From Emergencia sp. 1XD21-10 (GTDB lineage Bacteria; Bacillota; Clostridia; Peptostreptococcales; Anaerovoracaceae): a DNA stretch of 64,000 bases. This document shows, one piece after another, positions 53,230-62,397 of the stretch (its first letter is position 1; each line of letters starts with the position of its first letter). The notes under the pieces were generated by a model. It did no database searches. It was not told where the DNA came from and was given only the letters and a program-made list of their open reading frames with translations. A program made the translations under genes and the position numbers. The stretch covers positions 1 to 64,000 of the forward strand of contig NZ_QWEQ01000019.1 of assembly GCF_009936045.1 (NCBI RefSeq). Direction: 5' to 3'.

Positions 53230-54048
53230 TTATGCTTGTTCCAAACCTTTACGTGCCAATCTGCTGATTTCCAGCGCCGGTCCGATTGCAACGCCCGGCT
53301 TTGTCTTCATGTAGCAGATTAAATCTTCCAGCATGTTAATACGGCTGATTCTGCCGATGCACTGCGGATGCAGCACCAGGGTCATCAGACCGCCTTCTTC
53401 ATAGAGACCGTCAAATTCGCTCTGCCAAATATCTTTTACATACTGCGGAGAGCAGATTCTTCTTCTTTCCGGCTGCTGCAGTGTGAAGAAGAAGTGGGAA
53501 GTATCATCATACAGCCAGGAGAACGGCAGCTCGATTAATTTCTGACCATCTTCACTTTCATGGAAATAAGGCCAGTCACATGCCATGGTGTTTGAGGAAT
53601 ATTCAAAGCCGCTTGCCATGACATTCCGAATGGTTTCTTCGGTTAAAATTGCTTCCGGCGCTCTGTAGCCTAGCGGCTCAACGCCCAGCAGTTCTTTCAT
53701 GATTTTTTTTGATTTTGCGACCAGTTCTTTGTCCTGTTCAGGGAAATAGGTTGTTTCGTGGAGATAGCCGTGATAGCCAATTTCGTGTCCGCGTCTTACA
53801 ATTTCCTGGCAGGTTTCGGTATGCTGCTCGATGACCCAGCCTGGAATAAAGAAAGTCGCTTTCAGCTGCTGTCTATCCAGCATATCTAAAATCCTCGGCA
53901 CGCCAACTTTAGGACCGTATGCGCCCTCTGCCATTAAATTTGGGTTGTTTAAGCTGTCCATGGTGCGGGAAAACCAGAAAGTTTCCGCATCCAAGTCAAA
54001 AGTCAGGGCTACGCCCATTTTTACGCCTTCCGGCCAATTCTTTCTCAT
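53230..54048 (-). CDS. Polysaccharide deacetylase-fold enzyme (PuuE-like)
   Basis: A 272-residue cytosolic NodB-fold protein. FDLDAETFWF holds the first Asp pair, HEIGYHGYLHETTYF the metal His residues, and GYRAPEAILTEETIRNV the substrate loop; LHPQCIGRISR closes the site. Without a signal peptide, it resembles the intracellular group (PuuE and similar) that acts on small amide or imide substrates rather than on glycans. It is 2 bp after the amidohydrolase gene and last in the deiminase operon, so it probably processes the same substrate. Confidence 0.85.
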   Translation of the reverse strand: MRKNWPEGVKMGVALTFDLDAETFWFSRTMDSLNNPNLMAEGAYGPKVGVPRILDMLDRQQLKATFFIPGWVIEQHTETCQEIVRRGHEIGYHGYLHETTYFPEQDKELVAKSKKIMKELLGVEPLGYRAPEAILTEETIRNVMASGFEYSSNTMACDWPYFHESEDGQKLIELPFSWLYDDTSHFFFTLQQPERRRICSPQYVKDIWQSEFDGLYEEGGLMTLVLHPQCIGRISRINMLEDLICYMKTKPGVAIGPALEISRLARKGLEQA

Positions 54049-54050
54049 TT

Positions 54051-55679
54051 TTATTCCTCCTCTTCCATATCGAAGGCAAGCGCGCCGTCAATATAGGTTT
54101 TCATCACCTGAATATTTTTAATCGTATCCTCCGGCACGCTGAATACATCGTCTGACAGCACGACAAAGTTTGCCCGCTTGCCGACTTCCAGAGAGCCGAG
54201 AGAATCTTCATCTTTAGAAACATAAGCGCCATAAATGGTATGCAGTTTGACTGCATCCAGTCTGCTCATTTTCTCTTCCGGATACCATCCGCCTTCCGGC
54301 TGTCCGGACAGATCTTTTCTGGTCACGTTGACCTGAATGCCCTCCAGCGGATTGACCGATTCAATCGGAAGATCGGAGCCAGCCGCCAGACGGATGCCCT
54401 GTTTCAGCATGCTGCCGAAGCAGTAGCTGGTCTTCATACGTTCGCCGACACGAGAATCTGCGATGCTCCAGTCGGAATGAATATACATCGGCTGAATCAA
54501 GCCGATCGCGTCGACTTCCTTGTACTTCTCGAAAATGCGCTCGTTCATAATCTGACTGTGGATAATAGAAGGACGCAGCTGTTTTTCTTTGATGGTATCT
54601 TTTACAGAAATGCATCCGTCCAGGAAGGTCTCTACTGCAGCGTCTCCGATGGCATGAATCGTCAGATCAAAATCGTGATCCACGATTTCTTTTGCGATAG
54701 CTGAAAGTTCTTCCTTATCCCAATACAGGCAGCCGCAGCTATCCGGCTTATCACTGTAAGGCTCGTTCAGACCTGCAGACCATGCGCCCAGTGAGCCGTC
54801 GCCCAGGAACTTAATCGGTCCGATTTTGATTTTTCCAAACCGCTGCCAGGAGTGGAATCCATAATCAAAGAATTCCTGCAGCTGATCCGGTCTGTGAATC
54901 CGCAGCTGTAAAACCAGGTCAATCGGCATTTTTCCTTCTGCGCAAAGTTCCAAATAAGCTTCCCACAGCGCCCGTTTATCGTCGACAGAATAGAAGTCTT
55001 CCGTATGGCAGACGGTCACGCCGTTTTTCACCATTTCGCGGAAAGAAAATTCCAGCAGTTCTTTCATCTGCAGTTTATCCGTCAGTTTTGGCACGTGATC
55101 ACCGATCAGGCTCATTGCGCTTTCCAGCATGACGCCAGTTGGAGAGCCATCGGGAAAACGTACCAGTTCGCCGCCCTGGGGGTCAGGTGTGTTCTTGTCG
55201 ATGCCGGCGATCTTCAGCGCCATTGAGTTTGCGGCGCAGATTGTTCCGCAGCGTCTGTCCAGCATAATCGGATGGGTATCAGAAATCCGATCTAAATCTT
55301 TAACCGTTGGAAATTCTCCGCCTGGAAATACTTCCTGATCCCAGCCGAACCCGGTGACCCATTCGCCGTCCGGAATCTGGTTATCCTTGATATACTGCTT
55401 TACGATTTCTACCATTTCGTCCGCACTGCGGGCAGCGCCCAGCGATGCTGTTTTCTTTTCAAAGATTGCGTGATTTAAAAGGTGAATATGTGCATCGATG
55501 AAGCCGGGCAGTACATCCTTTCCCTCGAGATCAATGATGTCACAGCCCTGCGCCAGCTTTTCGATTTCTTCAGTGGTTCCTAGAGCAGAAATCTTTCCAT
55601 CTTCACAAATCATTGCTTCCACGAGGGTATTTTCAGTATCAATAGTTCTGATTCTGCCATTTACAAATGCTTTTCTCAT
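54051..55679 (-). CDS. Amidohydrolase, YtcJ-like
   Basis: A 542-residue amidohydrolase. An N-terminal beta-sandwich begins FVNGRIRTIDTENTLVEAM, then PGFIDAHIHLLNH holds the HxH metal site, GDAAVETFLDGCIS lies in the barrel, and AAGSDLPIESVNPLEGIQ contains the late Asp. Members hydrolyse C-N bonds of amides, ureas or ring amides; the substrate here is unknown. It sits 4 bp after a deiminase-fold gene and 2 bp before the deacetylase gene. Confidence 0.88.
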   Translation of the reverse strand: MRKAFVNGRIRTIDTENTLVEAMICEDGKISALGTTEEIEKLAQGCDIIDLEGKDVLPGFIDAHIHLLNHAIFEKKTASLGAARSADEMVEIVKQYIKDNQIPDGEWVTGFGWDQEVFPGGEFPTVKDLDRISDTHPIMLDRRCGTICAANSMALKIAGIDKNTPDPQGGELVRFPDGSPTGVMLESAMSLIGDHVPKLTDKLQMKELLEFSFREMVKNGVTVCHTEDFYSVDDKRALWEAYLELCAEGKMPIDLVLQLRIHRPDQLQEFFDYGFHSWQRFGKIKIGPIKFLGDGSLGAWSAGLNEPYSDKPDSCGCLYWDKEELSAIAKEIVDHDFDLTIHAIGDAAVETFLDGCISVKDTIKEKQLRPSIIHSQIMNERIFEKYKEVDAIGLIQPMYIHSDWSIADSRVGERMKTSYCFGSMLKQGIRLAAGSDLPIESVNPLEGIQVNVTRKDLSGQPEGGWYPEEKMSRLDAVKLHTIYGAYVSKDEDSLGSLEVGKRANFVVLSDDVFSVPEDTIKNIQVMKTYIDGALAFDMEEEE

Positions 55680-55683
55680 TGTT

Positions 55684-56643
55684 CTAACCTCTCTTCAAAA
55701 ATGCAGTGCAGCAGTGAATTGCACCGAATCCTTTCATGATTTCATCAAATTCTACAGGAATGACATTGATGCCGTTCTTTTCAAGCAACTCCTGTGAGCG
55801 CGGATTACCTGCAGGCATTACAATCGTGCCTGGTTCTATGGCAACAAAGTTGATGGCAAAGCTCTCTTTTGCTTCAATTCTGGAAGGGCATTCCAGCAGC
55901 TTGATGCCTTTTTTCTTCAGCGCGTCACACACGTCATAAGGCACCTGCGATGCGTGAATCATTGCAACGTCATGGCTTGCCATGTTTAACAGCCCGTCAA
56001 TGTGTGCATGACCGTAAGGAATCTGCATGTGCAGAATTTCTGTAACACCCATTCTGCGAAGTTCGGATTCAACCATTTCGTAGCCTTCACGGTTGGTGCG
56101 CACACCGGAAGCCAGGACAACGGTATGACGGTCAATCCAAAGCCCCATAGCCCCTTCAAAGGTTCCGCTGCCGCAGACAGTTCTAATGATAGGCACACCT
56201 AGTTCGGCCAGTTTTTTTGCAGCATAACGTTCTTCGCCGCGTCTTGCCTCCATCGCTGGACGTGTAACGATGGCGCCTTCTGGGGTCATGAAGACCAGAT
56301 CGCGGCAGAACAAAGCATTCGGTCTGTCTTCCCGCTGTTCTTCGATATAGTGCACAGTCGCACCGTGATCTCTGTAAATCTGCGCTAGTGCATCGTGCTG
56401 CTGACGAAAACGCTCAGGATCGATAGGAGCTTTAAATCTGGCTGCTTCCCAGTCAAAGTTTTCAATTTCCTTTCCCGGTCTGCGCATGAGCACGGCGCGC
56501 AGGGTATCGACCTCGGAGCAGACGCCCCAGTCTCCCCAAAGCTCCGGCATATCGTCAATGATAGAAGATTCTTTCGCAAACCAGCGCTCTCCTGGAAGCG
56601 CATCAATATCTACAGTGTTGTTCATTCCTTGTTTTTCGTTCAT
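55684..56643 (-). CDS. Arginine deiminase/DDAH-superfamily enzyme (paralogue 1)
   Basis: A 319-residue pentein-fold guanidino-modifying enzyme. The catalytic set of the superfamily is present: FCRD (Asp115), FEG (Glu163), GHAHID (His214, Asp216) and the nucleophile in GAIHCC (Cys311). The EGGD motif common in arginine deiminases reads EGAM, which may change guanidino substrate binding. It may be a hydrolase (deiminase, dihydrolase) or amidinotransferase. The start at 56643 follows AGGAGG. Closely related to the gene 31 bp upstream. Confidence 0.85.
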   Translation of the reverse strand: MNEKQGMNNTVDIDALPGERWFAKESSIIDDMPELWGDWGVCSEVDTLRAVLMRRPGKEIENFDWEAARFKAPIDPERFRQQHDALAQIYRDHGATVHYIEEQREDRPNALFCRDLVFMTPEGAIVTRPAMEARRGEERYAAKKLAELGVPIIRTVCGSGTFEGAMGLWIDRHTVVLASGVRTNREGYEMVESELRRMGVTEILHMQIPYGHAHIDGLLNMASHDVAMIHASQVPYDVCDALKKKGIKLLECPSRIEAKESFAINFVAIEPGTIVMPAGNPRSQELLEKNGINVIPVEFDEIMKGFGAIHCCTAFLKRG

Positions 56644-56674
56644 AATTTCCTCCTTGTATATAATCGATGTCAAA

Positions 56675-57619
56675 TTAGCCTCTCTTCAGATAAGCGGTAA
56701 TACAGTGGAGCGCACCTTTTCCTTTGATAATTTCAGAAATATTGACAGTTTGCACTTTGATACCGCTTTTCTCCAATAGCTCCTGAGTTCTAGGACTGCC
56801 CTCCGGCATGAGGATATGACCAGGTTCCAATGCTACGAAGTTGCATGCAAAAGTCTCTCTGACTTCGGTCTGTGATGGTGCCTCTAAAATGCGATAACCC
56901 TTTTTCTTCAGCATATCGAGAATATCGTAAGGTACCTGAGAAGCGTGAACCAGAACATGTTCGTGGCTCAGTGGGTTCATCAGTCCGTCGATGTGAATAT
57001 TGCTGTAAGGCTGCTGCATGTGATATACAGTGACTCCCATGCGTTCCAGTTCATATTTTACCTGCTCAAAGCCGCTTTGGTTGCAGCGGCTGCCAGTAGA
57101 TAAGACGCAGGTATGTCTATCCACCCACATGCCATTTGCACCCTCAAACATGCCGTCACCTGCGATCGTGCGCAGAATCGGTACACCGAGCTTTCCCAGT
57201 GCTTCTGCAATATAGCGTTCTTCCCCTCTGCGAGCTGCCATCCCTGGTCTTGTCAGGATAGCGCCTTCCGGTGTCATGAACATCAGGTCGCGGCAGAAAA
57301 TTGCATTGGGTCTGTCTTCTCTCTGATTTTCTACATAATGTACTTTGACGCCAAAGTCTGTGTAGACCTTTACTACATCGTCATGCTGTTTTCTCATCAG
57401 CTCCACATCGATGGGTTCATCAGAAAATCTAACTGCCGCAGCATCAAAATCTTCTACTTCTTTGCCGGGTCTTCTCATCAGTACTGCCCGCAGGGTGTCG
57501 ACTTCGGAACAAACGCCGAAATCACCCCAGTATTCGTTCATATCGTCTTCAAAAGCAGTTTCTTTTGGAAACCATCTTTCACCAGGTATAGCATCAATAT
57601 CTTGTTTTATTTGGCTCAT
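56675..57619 (-). CDS. Arginine deiminase/DDAH-superfamily enzyme (paralogue 2)
   Basis: A 314-residue paralogue of the next gene; long stretches match, such as WGDFGVCSEVDTLRAVLMRR and ASQVPYD. Catalytic residues are kept: FCRD (Asp111), FEG (Glu159), IHID (His209, Asp211), ALHC (Cys306); the EGGD motif reads EGAN. Two complete copies suggest a heteromer or two related substrates. First gene of the operon, starting at 57619 behind GGAGGTG and a sigma-54 promoter. Confidence 0.85.
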   Translation of the reverse strand: MSQIKQDIDAIPGERWFPKETAFEDDMNEYWGDFGVCSEVDTLRAVLMRRPGKEVEDFDAAAVRFSDEPIDVELMRKQHDDVVKVYTDFGVKVHYVENQREDRPNAIFCRDLMFMTPEGAILTRPGMAARRGEERYIAEALGKLGVPILRTIAGDGMFEGANGMWVDRHTCVLSTGSRCNQSGFEQVKYELERMGVTVYHMQQPYSNIHIDGLMNPLSHEHVLVHASQVPYDILDMLKKKGYRILEAPSQTEVRETFACNFVALEPGHILMPEGSPRTQELLEKSGIKVQTVNISEIIKGKGALHCITAYLKRG

Positions 57620-57656
57620 ATTGCCTTCACCTCCATTTTCATTTATCAATTTATAT

Positions 57657-57672
57657 AGCAATTCCCGTGCCA
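57657..57672 (-). promoter_or_regulatory. Sigma-54 (-24/-12) promoter of the deiminase-fold operon
   Basis: Minus strand TGGCAC (57672-57667), 5-bp spacer GGGAA, TTGCT (57661-57657): a full match to TGGCAC-N5-TTGCW. Transcription would start about 25 bp before the start codon. The terminator of the regulator gene ends directly upstream. Confidence 0.88.
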
Positions 57673-57675
57673 ATA

Positions 57676-57714
57676 AAAAGAGCGAACAAATCACTTCGTA
57701 TTGCTCGCTCTTTT
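57676..57714 (-). terminator. Intrinsic terminator of the sigma-54 activator genes
   Basis: AAAAGAGCGA (57676-57685) pairs with TCGCTCTTTT (57705-57714) over 10 bp, with T residues after it on the minus strand, insulating the deiminase operon from the regulator transcript. Confidence 0.85.
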
Positions 57715-57779
57715 GTTGAATTTTCAATGGGTTAGTTGCGAAATAGGAAAGTGCGGCCGCAGAGGAATGCCGCAATATG

Positions 57780-59180
57780 CTAAAATTTTTTTATACTGTC
57801 AAATTTATTTTCGATTCCGTATTGCTTCAACTTATGGTTCAGATTTTGCCTGCTTAGACTAAGATTATCCAGCAGTTCATGGATTGTAGAGCTTTCATGC
57901 ATGCTTTTCAGAATCTGATCGCGCTCATAGTCTTGCAGAAGTTCTTTTAAAGTACGCTTTTCCTCTGGGCGGAATGGCGGATAATTTTCTTCCTCTATTT
58001 CTGCCTTCATTTCTGAAGTCCAGCTAATGTCTTCCAAATGAAGGACAGCATCCTTTGCAAAGTTGAAAGCACCTTCTATGGTATTGGCAAGCTCCCGCAC
58101 ATTGCCGGGCCATTCGTAGCGAAGGAATAACGCTTTGACGCTGTCATCCACGCCTAAAATATTTTTATCCATCGACCGGTTATAGAGTCGGATAAAATGT
58201 TCCGTCAGAGGCATAATATCTTCTTTGCGATCCTTCAAATCGGGTAGGTCTATTTGCACAACGCGAAGCCTGTAATAAAGGTCATCGCGCAACATGTTCT
58301 GCTGTACCAGCTGCAGGGGTTCTACGTTGGTCGCAGCAATGACGCGCACATCGACAGGACGGGGTTCGTAGTCTCCTACTCTTGTAATTTTCTGTTCTTC
58401 GATGGCTTTTAAAATTTTTGCCTGCAGGTTCAAATCCATGTTGTTTATTTCATCCAGGAAAAGCGTACCGCCGCTTGCAGCTTCAAAGAGCCCTTTCCGG
58501 TTTTCTGCTCCGGTAAAACTACCCTTTATAGTACCGAATAAAATGCTTTCCATCAGACTTGCTGGAATGGCAGCGCAGTTTTGCGTTACAAAGCGTTGGC
58601 TACTTCTTTTGCTGCCAGCATGAATGGCTTCCGCTGCCATGCCCTTTCCGGAACCTGTTTTTCCGTATAGGAGAATTGATGAATCGGTTCTGGCGACTTT
58701 GCGAATTTTTGATTTTACAAGCTCCATTTCCGGATTGCAGGTAATGATATCGTCTACAGTGAAACGGGCATGGTGCATTTCACTATGGATGGGTGTAATA
58801 TAGATGTTCCGACATTCGTTCTCACCGATGATATACTGGGACGCCTCGACGGCGCCGATGATTTCTGTCCCGTCAAAAATGGGCAGTGTTGTGTTGACTT
58901 CATGTACTTCCTGTCCTTTGAAATCTATGGTTTTTTGGTATATATTAGAAGTCGGCTTTCCAGTCTTCAGAGCTTTCATGATTGTGCTGGCAGACAAGTC
59001 CAGATTGGGATAAATCTGCGACAGAGTTTTTCCGATTACATCTTTATCCTGTAAACTATTGAGATCCGGACGGTTATTGTAATAGTATACTGCTATTGCA
59101 TGTCGATCGAAAATAATGACGCCATTGAAATAGTTGTATACGTCCAAGAGTTCCTGCGCATATTCACGTAGCTTTTTCAT
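57780..59180 (-). CDS. Sigma-54-dependent transcriptional activator (RocR-like, PAS-AAA-Fis)
   Basis: A 466-residue enhancer-binding protein. An N-terminal PAS-like sensor (about residues 1-125) precedes an AAA+ domain with Walker A GKTGSGKG (173-180), a sigma-54 contact loop GSFTGA (220-225), Walker B GGTLFLDEINN and sensor R-finger motifs, and a C-terminal Fis-type HTH ending LSLSRQNLNHKLKQYGIE. Lying between its own terminator and the sigma-54 promoter of the deiminase operon, it is the best candidate activator of that operon and perhaps of the permease. Confidence 0.9.
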   Translation of the reverse strand: MKKLREYAQELLDVYNYFNGVIIFDRHAIAVYYYNNRPDLNSLQDKDVIGKTLSQIYPNLDLSASTIMKALKTGKPTSNIYQKTIDFKGQEVHEVNTTLPIFDGTEIIGAVEASQYIIGENECRNIYITPIHSEMHHARFTVDDIITCNPEMELVKSKIRKVARTDSSILLYGKTGSGKGMAAEAIHAGSKRSSQRFVTQNCAAIPASLMESILFGTIKGSFTGAENRKGLFEAASGGTLFLDEINNMDLNLQAKILKAIEEQKITRVGDYEPRPVDVRVIAATNVEPLQLVQQNMLRDDLYYRLRVVQIDLPDLKDRKEDIMPLTEHFIRLYNRSMDKNILGVDDSVKALFLRYEWPGNVRELANTIEGAFNFAKDAVLHLEDISWTSEMKAEIEEENYPPFRPEEKRTLKELLQDYERDQILKSMHESSTIHELLDNLSLSRQNLNHKLKQYGIENKFDSIKKF

Positions 59181-59184
59181 TCTG

Positions 59185-60564
59185 TCACTCCTCTCTGCGG
59201 CAGACGTCCATTATCTGTAATGTTTTCATTTTTGCACTTAGCGTTTGCCGACTGATTCCAAGGCAGGCGGCAGTATCGGTCATACTGCCGCAATGTGCCA
59301 GCGCTTCTTTTAGGAGATATCGCTCAAAGCGTTGTGCTTTTGCTTTTAGGCTGCTACCGGTGATGTTCTTTTCTGTGTAGGGCTTCTCCATAGTGTGGAG
59401 TACTTTTGTGTCAATATCTTCTATATTGATGATATCTCCTTCACACAAATTGAAGCCGCTTTCAATCATGTTTCGTAATTCTCTGACATTGCCTGGCCAG
59501 GTGTATTGTTGAAATGCTTCCATAACCTGGCTAGAGACATTTTCGATTCGGCGGTGCATGGTGCGGTTAAAAAATTCGATGTAGTATTCGGTTAGGGGCA
59601 AGATATCTTCTTTACGTTTGCGTAGAGGGGGAATATCTAGCTGTACAACACGCAGGCGGTAATATAAATCTTCCCGCAGTTTTCCATTTTTGACGCAGTC
59701 TTTGGGAGATTCATTCATTGCTGCAATAATCCTGACATCTATGGGAATTTCCTCAGTGCTACCGATTCGCGTTACTTTTTGTTCTTCCAGTACCCGCAGT
59801 AGTTTAGCTTGTACTGCCAGATCCATCGAGTTTACTTCATCCAGAAAAAGTGTGCCGCCGCTTGCAGCTTCAAAGAGCCCCATATGGTTTTCTGCATTGG
59901 TAAATCCACCTTTTACGGTGCCAAAGAGGATGCTTTCCAGTAAATTCTCAGGAATTGCGGCACAGTTCTGGGAAAGAAACCGTTTATTTCCTCGGGGACT
60001 GTTTGAATGCAGTGCCTGTGCAACCAGTTCTTTACCTGTCCCCGTTTCTCCATAGATTAGAGCTGTGGACTTGGAACGGGATGCCTGCATAATGCGTTCC
60101 TTTAGCTGTTCCATCGATGGCGAAACAGAGATAATATCATTGAGCAGGTATGGTTCGCGTGTTCCTGTCAGTTCAGAGTTCATGATAAAAATGTTTAAGT
60201 GTTCCTCACGGTTTTCCAGGTATAAAAAGACTTCGATGGAACCAACAATTTTGTCATGAATATAAATAGGAAATGTGCTGAATAGGGCTTCATAGGTTTC
60301 ATTCCTGTGATTTGTAAGCCTTTGGTGCTGGTTCAGCAGCGGCTTTCCTGTCCGAATGACTTCAAACATGGAACTGTTTTTTTCCTCCAGTCCGGGATAA
60401 ACAGTAAAAAGGCTTTTGCCTCTGGTATTTTCATTGGTCAGTGTGTTGATATCTTTGCGTGAGTTGTAGTAATATTCAATTATCCCTTTGCGGTCGATGA
60501 CGATGGCACCATCATAATAGTTGTAGATATTTAAAATTTGTTTTACGTATTTAGATAATTCCAT
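59185..60564 (-). CDS. Sigma-54-type activator with degenerate GAFTGA loop (RocR-like)
   Basis: A 459-residue paralogue of the next gene with the same PAS-AAA-Fis plan: Walker A GETGTGKE (172-179), Walker B GGTLFLDEVNS, Fis HTH AACLGISRQTLSAKMKTL. The loop that touches sigma-54, GAFTGA in standard activators, reads GGFTNA (219-224; bases 59893-59910). This may lower or abolish remodelling of sigma-54, making it a modulator or hetero-oligomer partner of the downstream copy 4 bp away. Driven by a sigma-70-type promoter at 60596-60624. Confidence 0.88.
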   Translation of the reverse strand: MELSKYVKQILNIYNYYDGAIVIDRKGIIEYYYNSRKDINTLTNENTRGKSLFTVYPGLEEKNSSMFEVIRTGKPLLNQHQRLTNHRNETYEALFSTFPIYIHDKIVGSIEVFLYLENREEHLNIFIMNSELTGTREPYLLNDIISVSPSMEQLKERIMQASRSKSTALIYGETGTGKELVAQALHSNSPRGNKRFLSQNCAAIPENLLESILFGTVKGGFTNAENHMGLFEAASGGTLFLDEVNSMDLAVQAKLLRVLEEQKVTRIGSTEEIPIDVRIIAAMNESPKDCVKNGKLREDLYYRLRVVQLDIPPLRKRKEDILPLTEYYIEFFNRTMHRRIENVSSQVMEAFQQYTWPGNVRELRNMIESGFNLCEGDIINIEDIDTKVLHTMEKPYTEKNITGSSLKAKAQRFERYLLKEALAHCGSMTDTAACLGISRQTLSAKMKTLQIMDVCRREE

Positions 60565-60595
60565 TTGGTATCCTCGCTTGCTTGTTTATATTAAA

Positions 60596-60624
60596 ATTTT
60601 AGCATAGGATTTGTTTCAAATCAA
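60596..60624 (-). promoter_or_regulatory. Sigma-70-type promoter of the two activator genes
   Basis: Minus strand TTGATT (60624-60619), 17-bp spacer, TAAAAT (60601-60596), 31 bp before the start codon. Confidence 0.6.
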
Positions 60625-60670
60625 TTTATTAAATAAGAGCAACTTCTGGAAAATATTTGTATATTTGAAA

Positions 60671-60709
60671 AATCCCCCAAGATAGGACTATGTCTGGCCT
60701 TGGGGGATT
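60671..60709 (-). terminator. Intrinsic terminator of the APC permease gene
   Basis: AATCCCCCAAG (60671-60681) pairs perfectly with CTTGGGGGATT (60699-60709), 11 bp, followed by T residues on the minus strand; 30 bp beyond the permease stop. Confidence 0.88.
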
Positions 60710-60739
60710 GGGGAAAGACCCCTGTATGATAAGGGCTAT

Positions 60740-62131
60740 TTATGCGTTCTTAGCTTCCTTTTTGTTGAGGCGGTCATAGTAGATGTAGATGACTGCGCCA
60801 ATGGCAGGAACGACAATTAATCCGAAGATGGACATCATCGGGTCATCAAGGAAGTTGCTGACCAGAAGTCCGACAAAGCATAAGGTTGCGATGAGGACAG
60901 TTACAACACCGCCTGGAACTTTGTAAGGTTTTTCTTTGTCTGGGAAACGGTAACGGTTTACCAGAACGCCGAATACGCCCAGTAAAGACCCGATAGCGCC
61001 GAGGAATACAACCAGAGTAGTCAGCTGATCCAGACTGCGGAACAGTACCAGAATGATTGCGATAACACACTGCGTAATCAGAGCAACAGCTGGAACACCT
61101 TTCTTGGAAAGCGTACCCTGATTTCTGAAGAAATGTCCCTCGTGAGACATTGCATAGCCGACTCTGGCGTATGCCAATACCTGTCCGTTCAGAGAGCCCA
61201 GCATCGCAACCAGCATAGCTGCAACAACCAGAACGCTGCCGAAGCTGCCGAAGAGACGTCTTGCCACTTCTGTGCCTAAATATACATTGTCAGATTCAAT
61301 CATAGCTTTTGCTTCTTCGATTGGAATAACTCGATAAATTGCAAAGTTAAATAAGATATAGAATACAGTAACAAAACCGACGCCGATAACCAGCGCTTTT
61401 GGCAAGTTCTTCTGTGGATTTCTCATTTCTTCCCCCAGGTTGGCTACGTTAGACCAGCCTTCATATGCCCATAGCGAAGAGAGTGTAGCAAATGCTACAA
61501 TTCCAATACCACTGGTAAAGCTGGCTGTTTCGCCAGTTGCTTCTACGGGAACTGGACTCAGATCCGGCATGTAGTTTCCAATAATAATTGCACCAATCAG
61601 AATGATTCCCATTGGCACGATTTTCGCAATCATAGTCACGTTTGCCATAACGGACGCTTCTTTTACACCCAAGATGTTATATAAGGTAAATAAGATGATG
61701 AGAACGATGGCGATGGACTTGATGTGCATATCGCCCATACCCGGGAAAAATTCAACCAGTGCAGTAGGGATTGCGATAGCAACCGCAGATATGGAGCCCG
61801 GACTTGCGATAAGCCACTGGCTGAATCCATACATATAACCTACAACCGGGTGATAGACTTCGTTCAGATATACGGTTAATCCGCCTGCTTTTGGCATGGA
61901 AGATCCCAGCTCTGAGAAACAAAGAGCGCCCAGCAGGCTGATAACGCCGCCTACCAGCCAGCAGAGCAGTGCAACACCAGTATCATAGTTTGCTCTCTGC
62001 AGAACATAAGAACCCAAATAGAAAATACCTGAACCAATCATGATGCCGGCAACGATACTTACACCGCTGAAAACAGAGATTTCTTTTTTAAATTCGCCGT
62101 TTTCAGCTGCTAATTTTTTTTGATTTGACAT
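60740..62131 (-). CDS. APC family amino acid permease
   Basis: A 463-residue permease with 12 membrane segments. SGVSIVAGIMIGSGIFYLGSYV is the APC opening motif, YEGWSNVANLGEEMRNPQKNLPKAL the conserved loop after segment 6, and the C-terminus is short and basic. It resembles the LAT-like/basic amino acid group; the substrate is unknown. Its sigma-54 promoter and its place between the deacylase and the activators tie it to the same regulon as the deiminase-fold operon. Confidence 0.88.
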   Translation of the reverse strand: MSNQKKLAAENGEFKKEISVFSGVSIVAGIMIGSGIFYLGSYVLQRANYDTGVALLCWLVGGVISLLGALCFSELGSSMPKAGGLTVYLNEVYHPVVGYMYGFSQWLIASPGSISAVAIAIPTALVEFFPGMGDMHIKSIAIVLIILFTLYNILGVKEASVMANVTMIAKIVPMGIILIGAIIIGNYMPDLSPVPVEATGETASFTSGIGIVAFATLSSLWAYEGWSNVANLGEEMRNPQKNLPKALVIGVGFVTVFYILFNFAIYRVIPIEEAKAMIESDNVYLGTEVARRLFGSFGSVLVVAAMLVAMLGSLNGQVLAYARVGYAMSHEGHFFRNQGTLSKKGVPAVALITQCVIAIILVLFRSLDQLTTLVVFLGAIGSLLGVFGVLVNRYRFPDKEKPYKVPGGVVTVLIATLCFVGLLVSNFLDDPMMSIFGLIVVPAIGAVIYIYYDRLNKKEAKNA

Positions 62132-62172
62132 TCTTTCTCCTCCTTTTCATTTTGATTGTCGAAAAAGATAAT

Positions 62173-62188
62173 TGCAAAGTGTATGCCA
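62173..62188 (-). promoter_or_regulatory. Sigma-54 (-24/-12) promoter of the APC permease gene
   Basis: Minus strand TGGCAT (62188-62183), 5-bp spacer ACACT, TTGCA (62177-62173), one mismatch from TGGCAC-N5-TTGCW, 42 bp before the start codon. Confidence 0.85.
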
Positions 62189-62283
62189 AAAGAATACTTG
62201 TTGTATTTTCAACGCTTTTAGACCCAGGCATAATAGTTCTGTCTTCACTTTGCAGAAAATTTTCTTAACATGTCAAATATGCG

Positions 62284-62370
62284 GCGGCTGCCACTTTGAT
62301 ACATTCACCATAGCCCCTGCCACTAAAGTGCAAGCAGCCGCATAGGGCTTTAAATCCCGGGCGGCTGCTT
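62284..62370 (-). terminator. Hairpin region with two mutually exclusive stems after the deacylase gene
   Basis: AAGCAGCCGC (62332-62341) pairs perfectly with GCGGCTGCTT (62361-62370), 28 bp beyond the deacylase stop. The same left arm can instead pair with GCGGCTGC (62284-62291). There is no real U-tract. It may be a 3' end structure or weak terminator. Confidence 0.5.
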
Positions 62371-62397
62371 ACTTTATTGAAAGGTGTCATTATGAAT

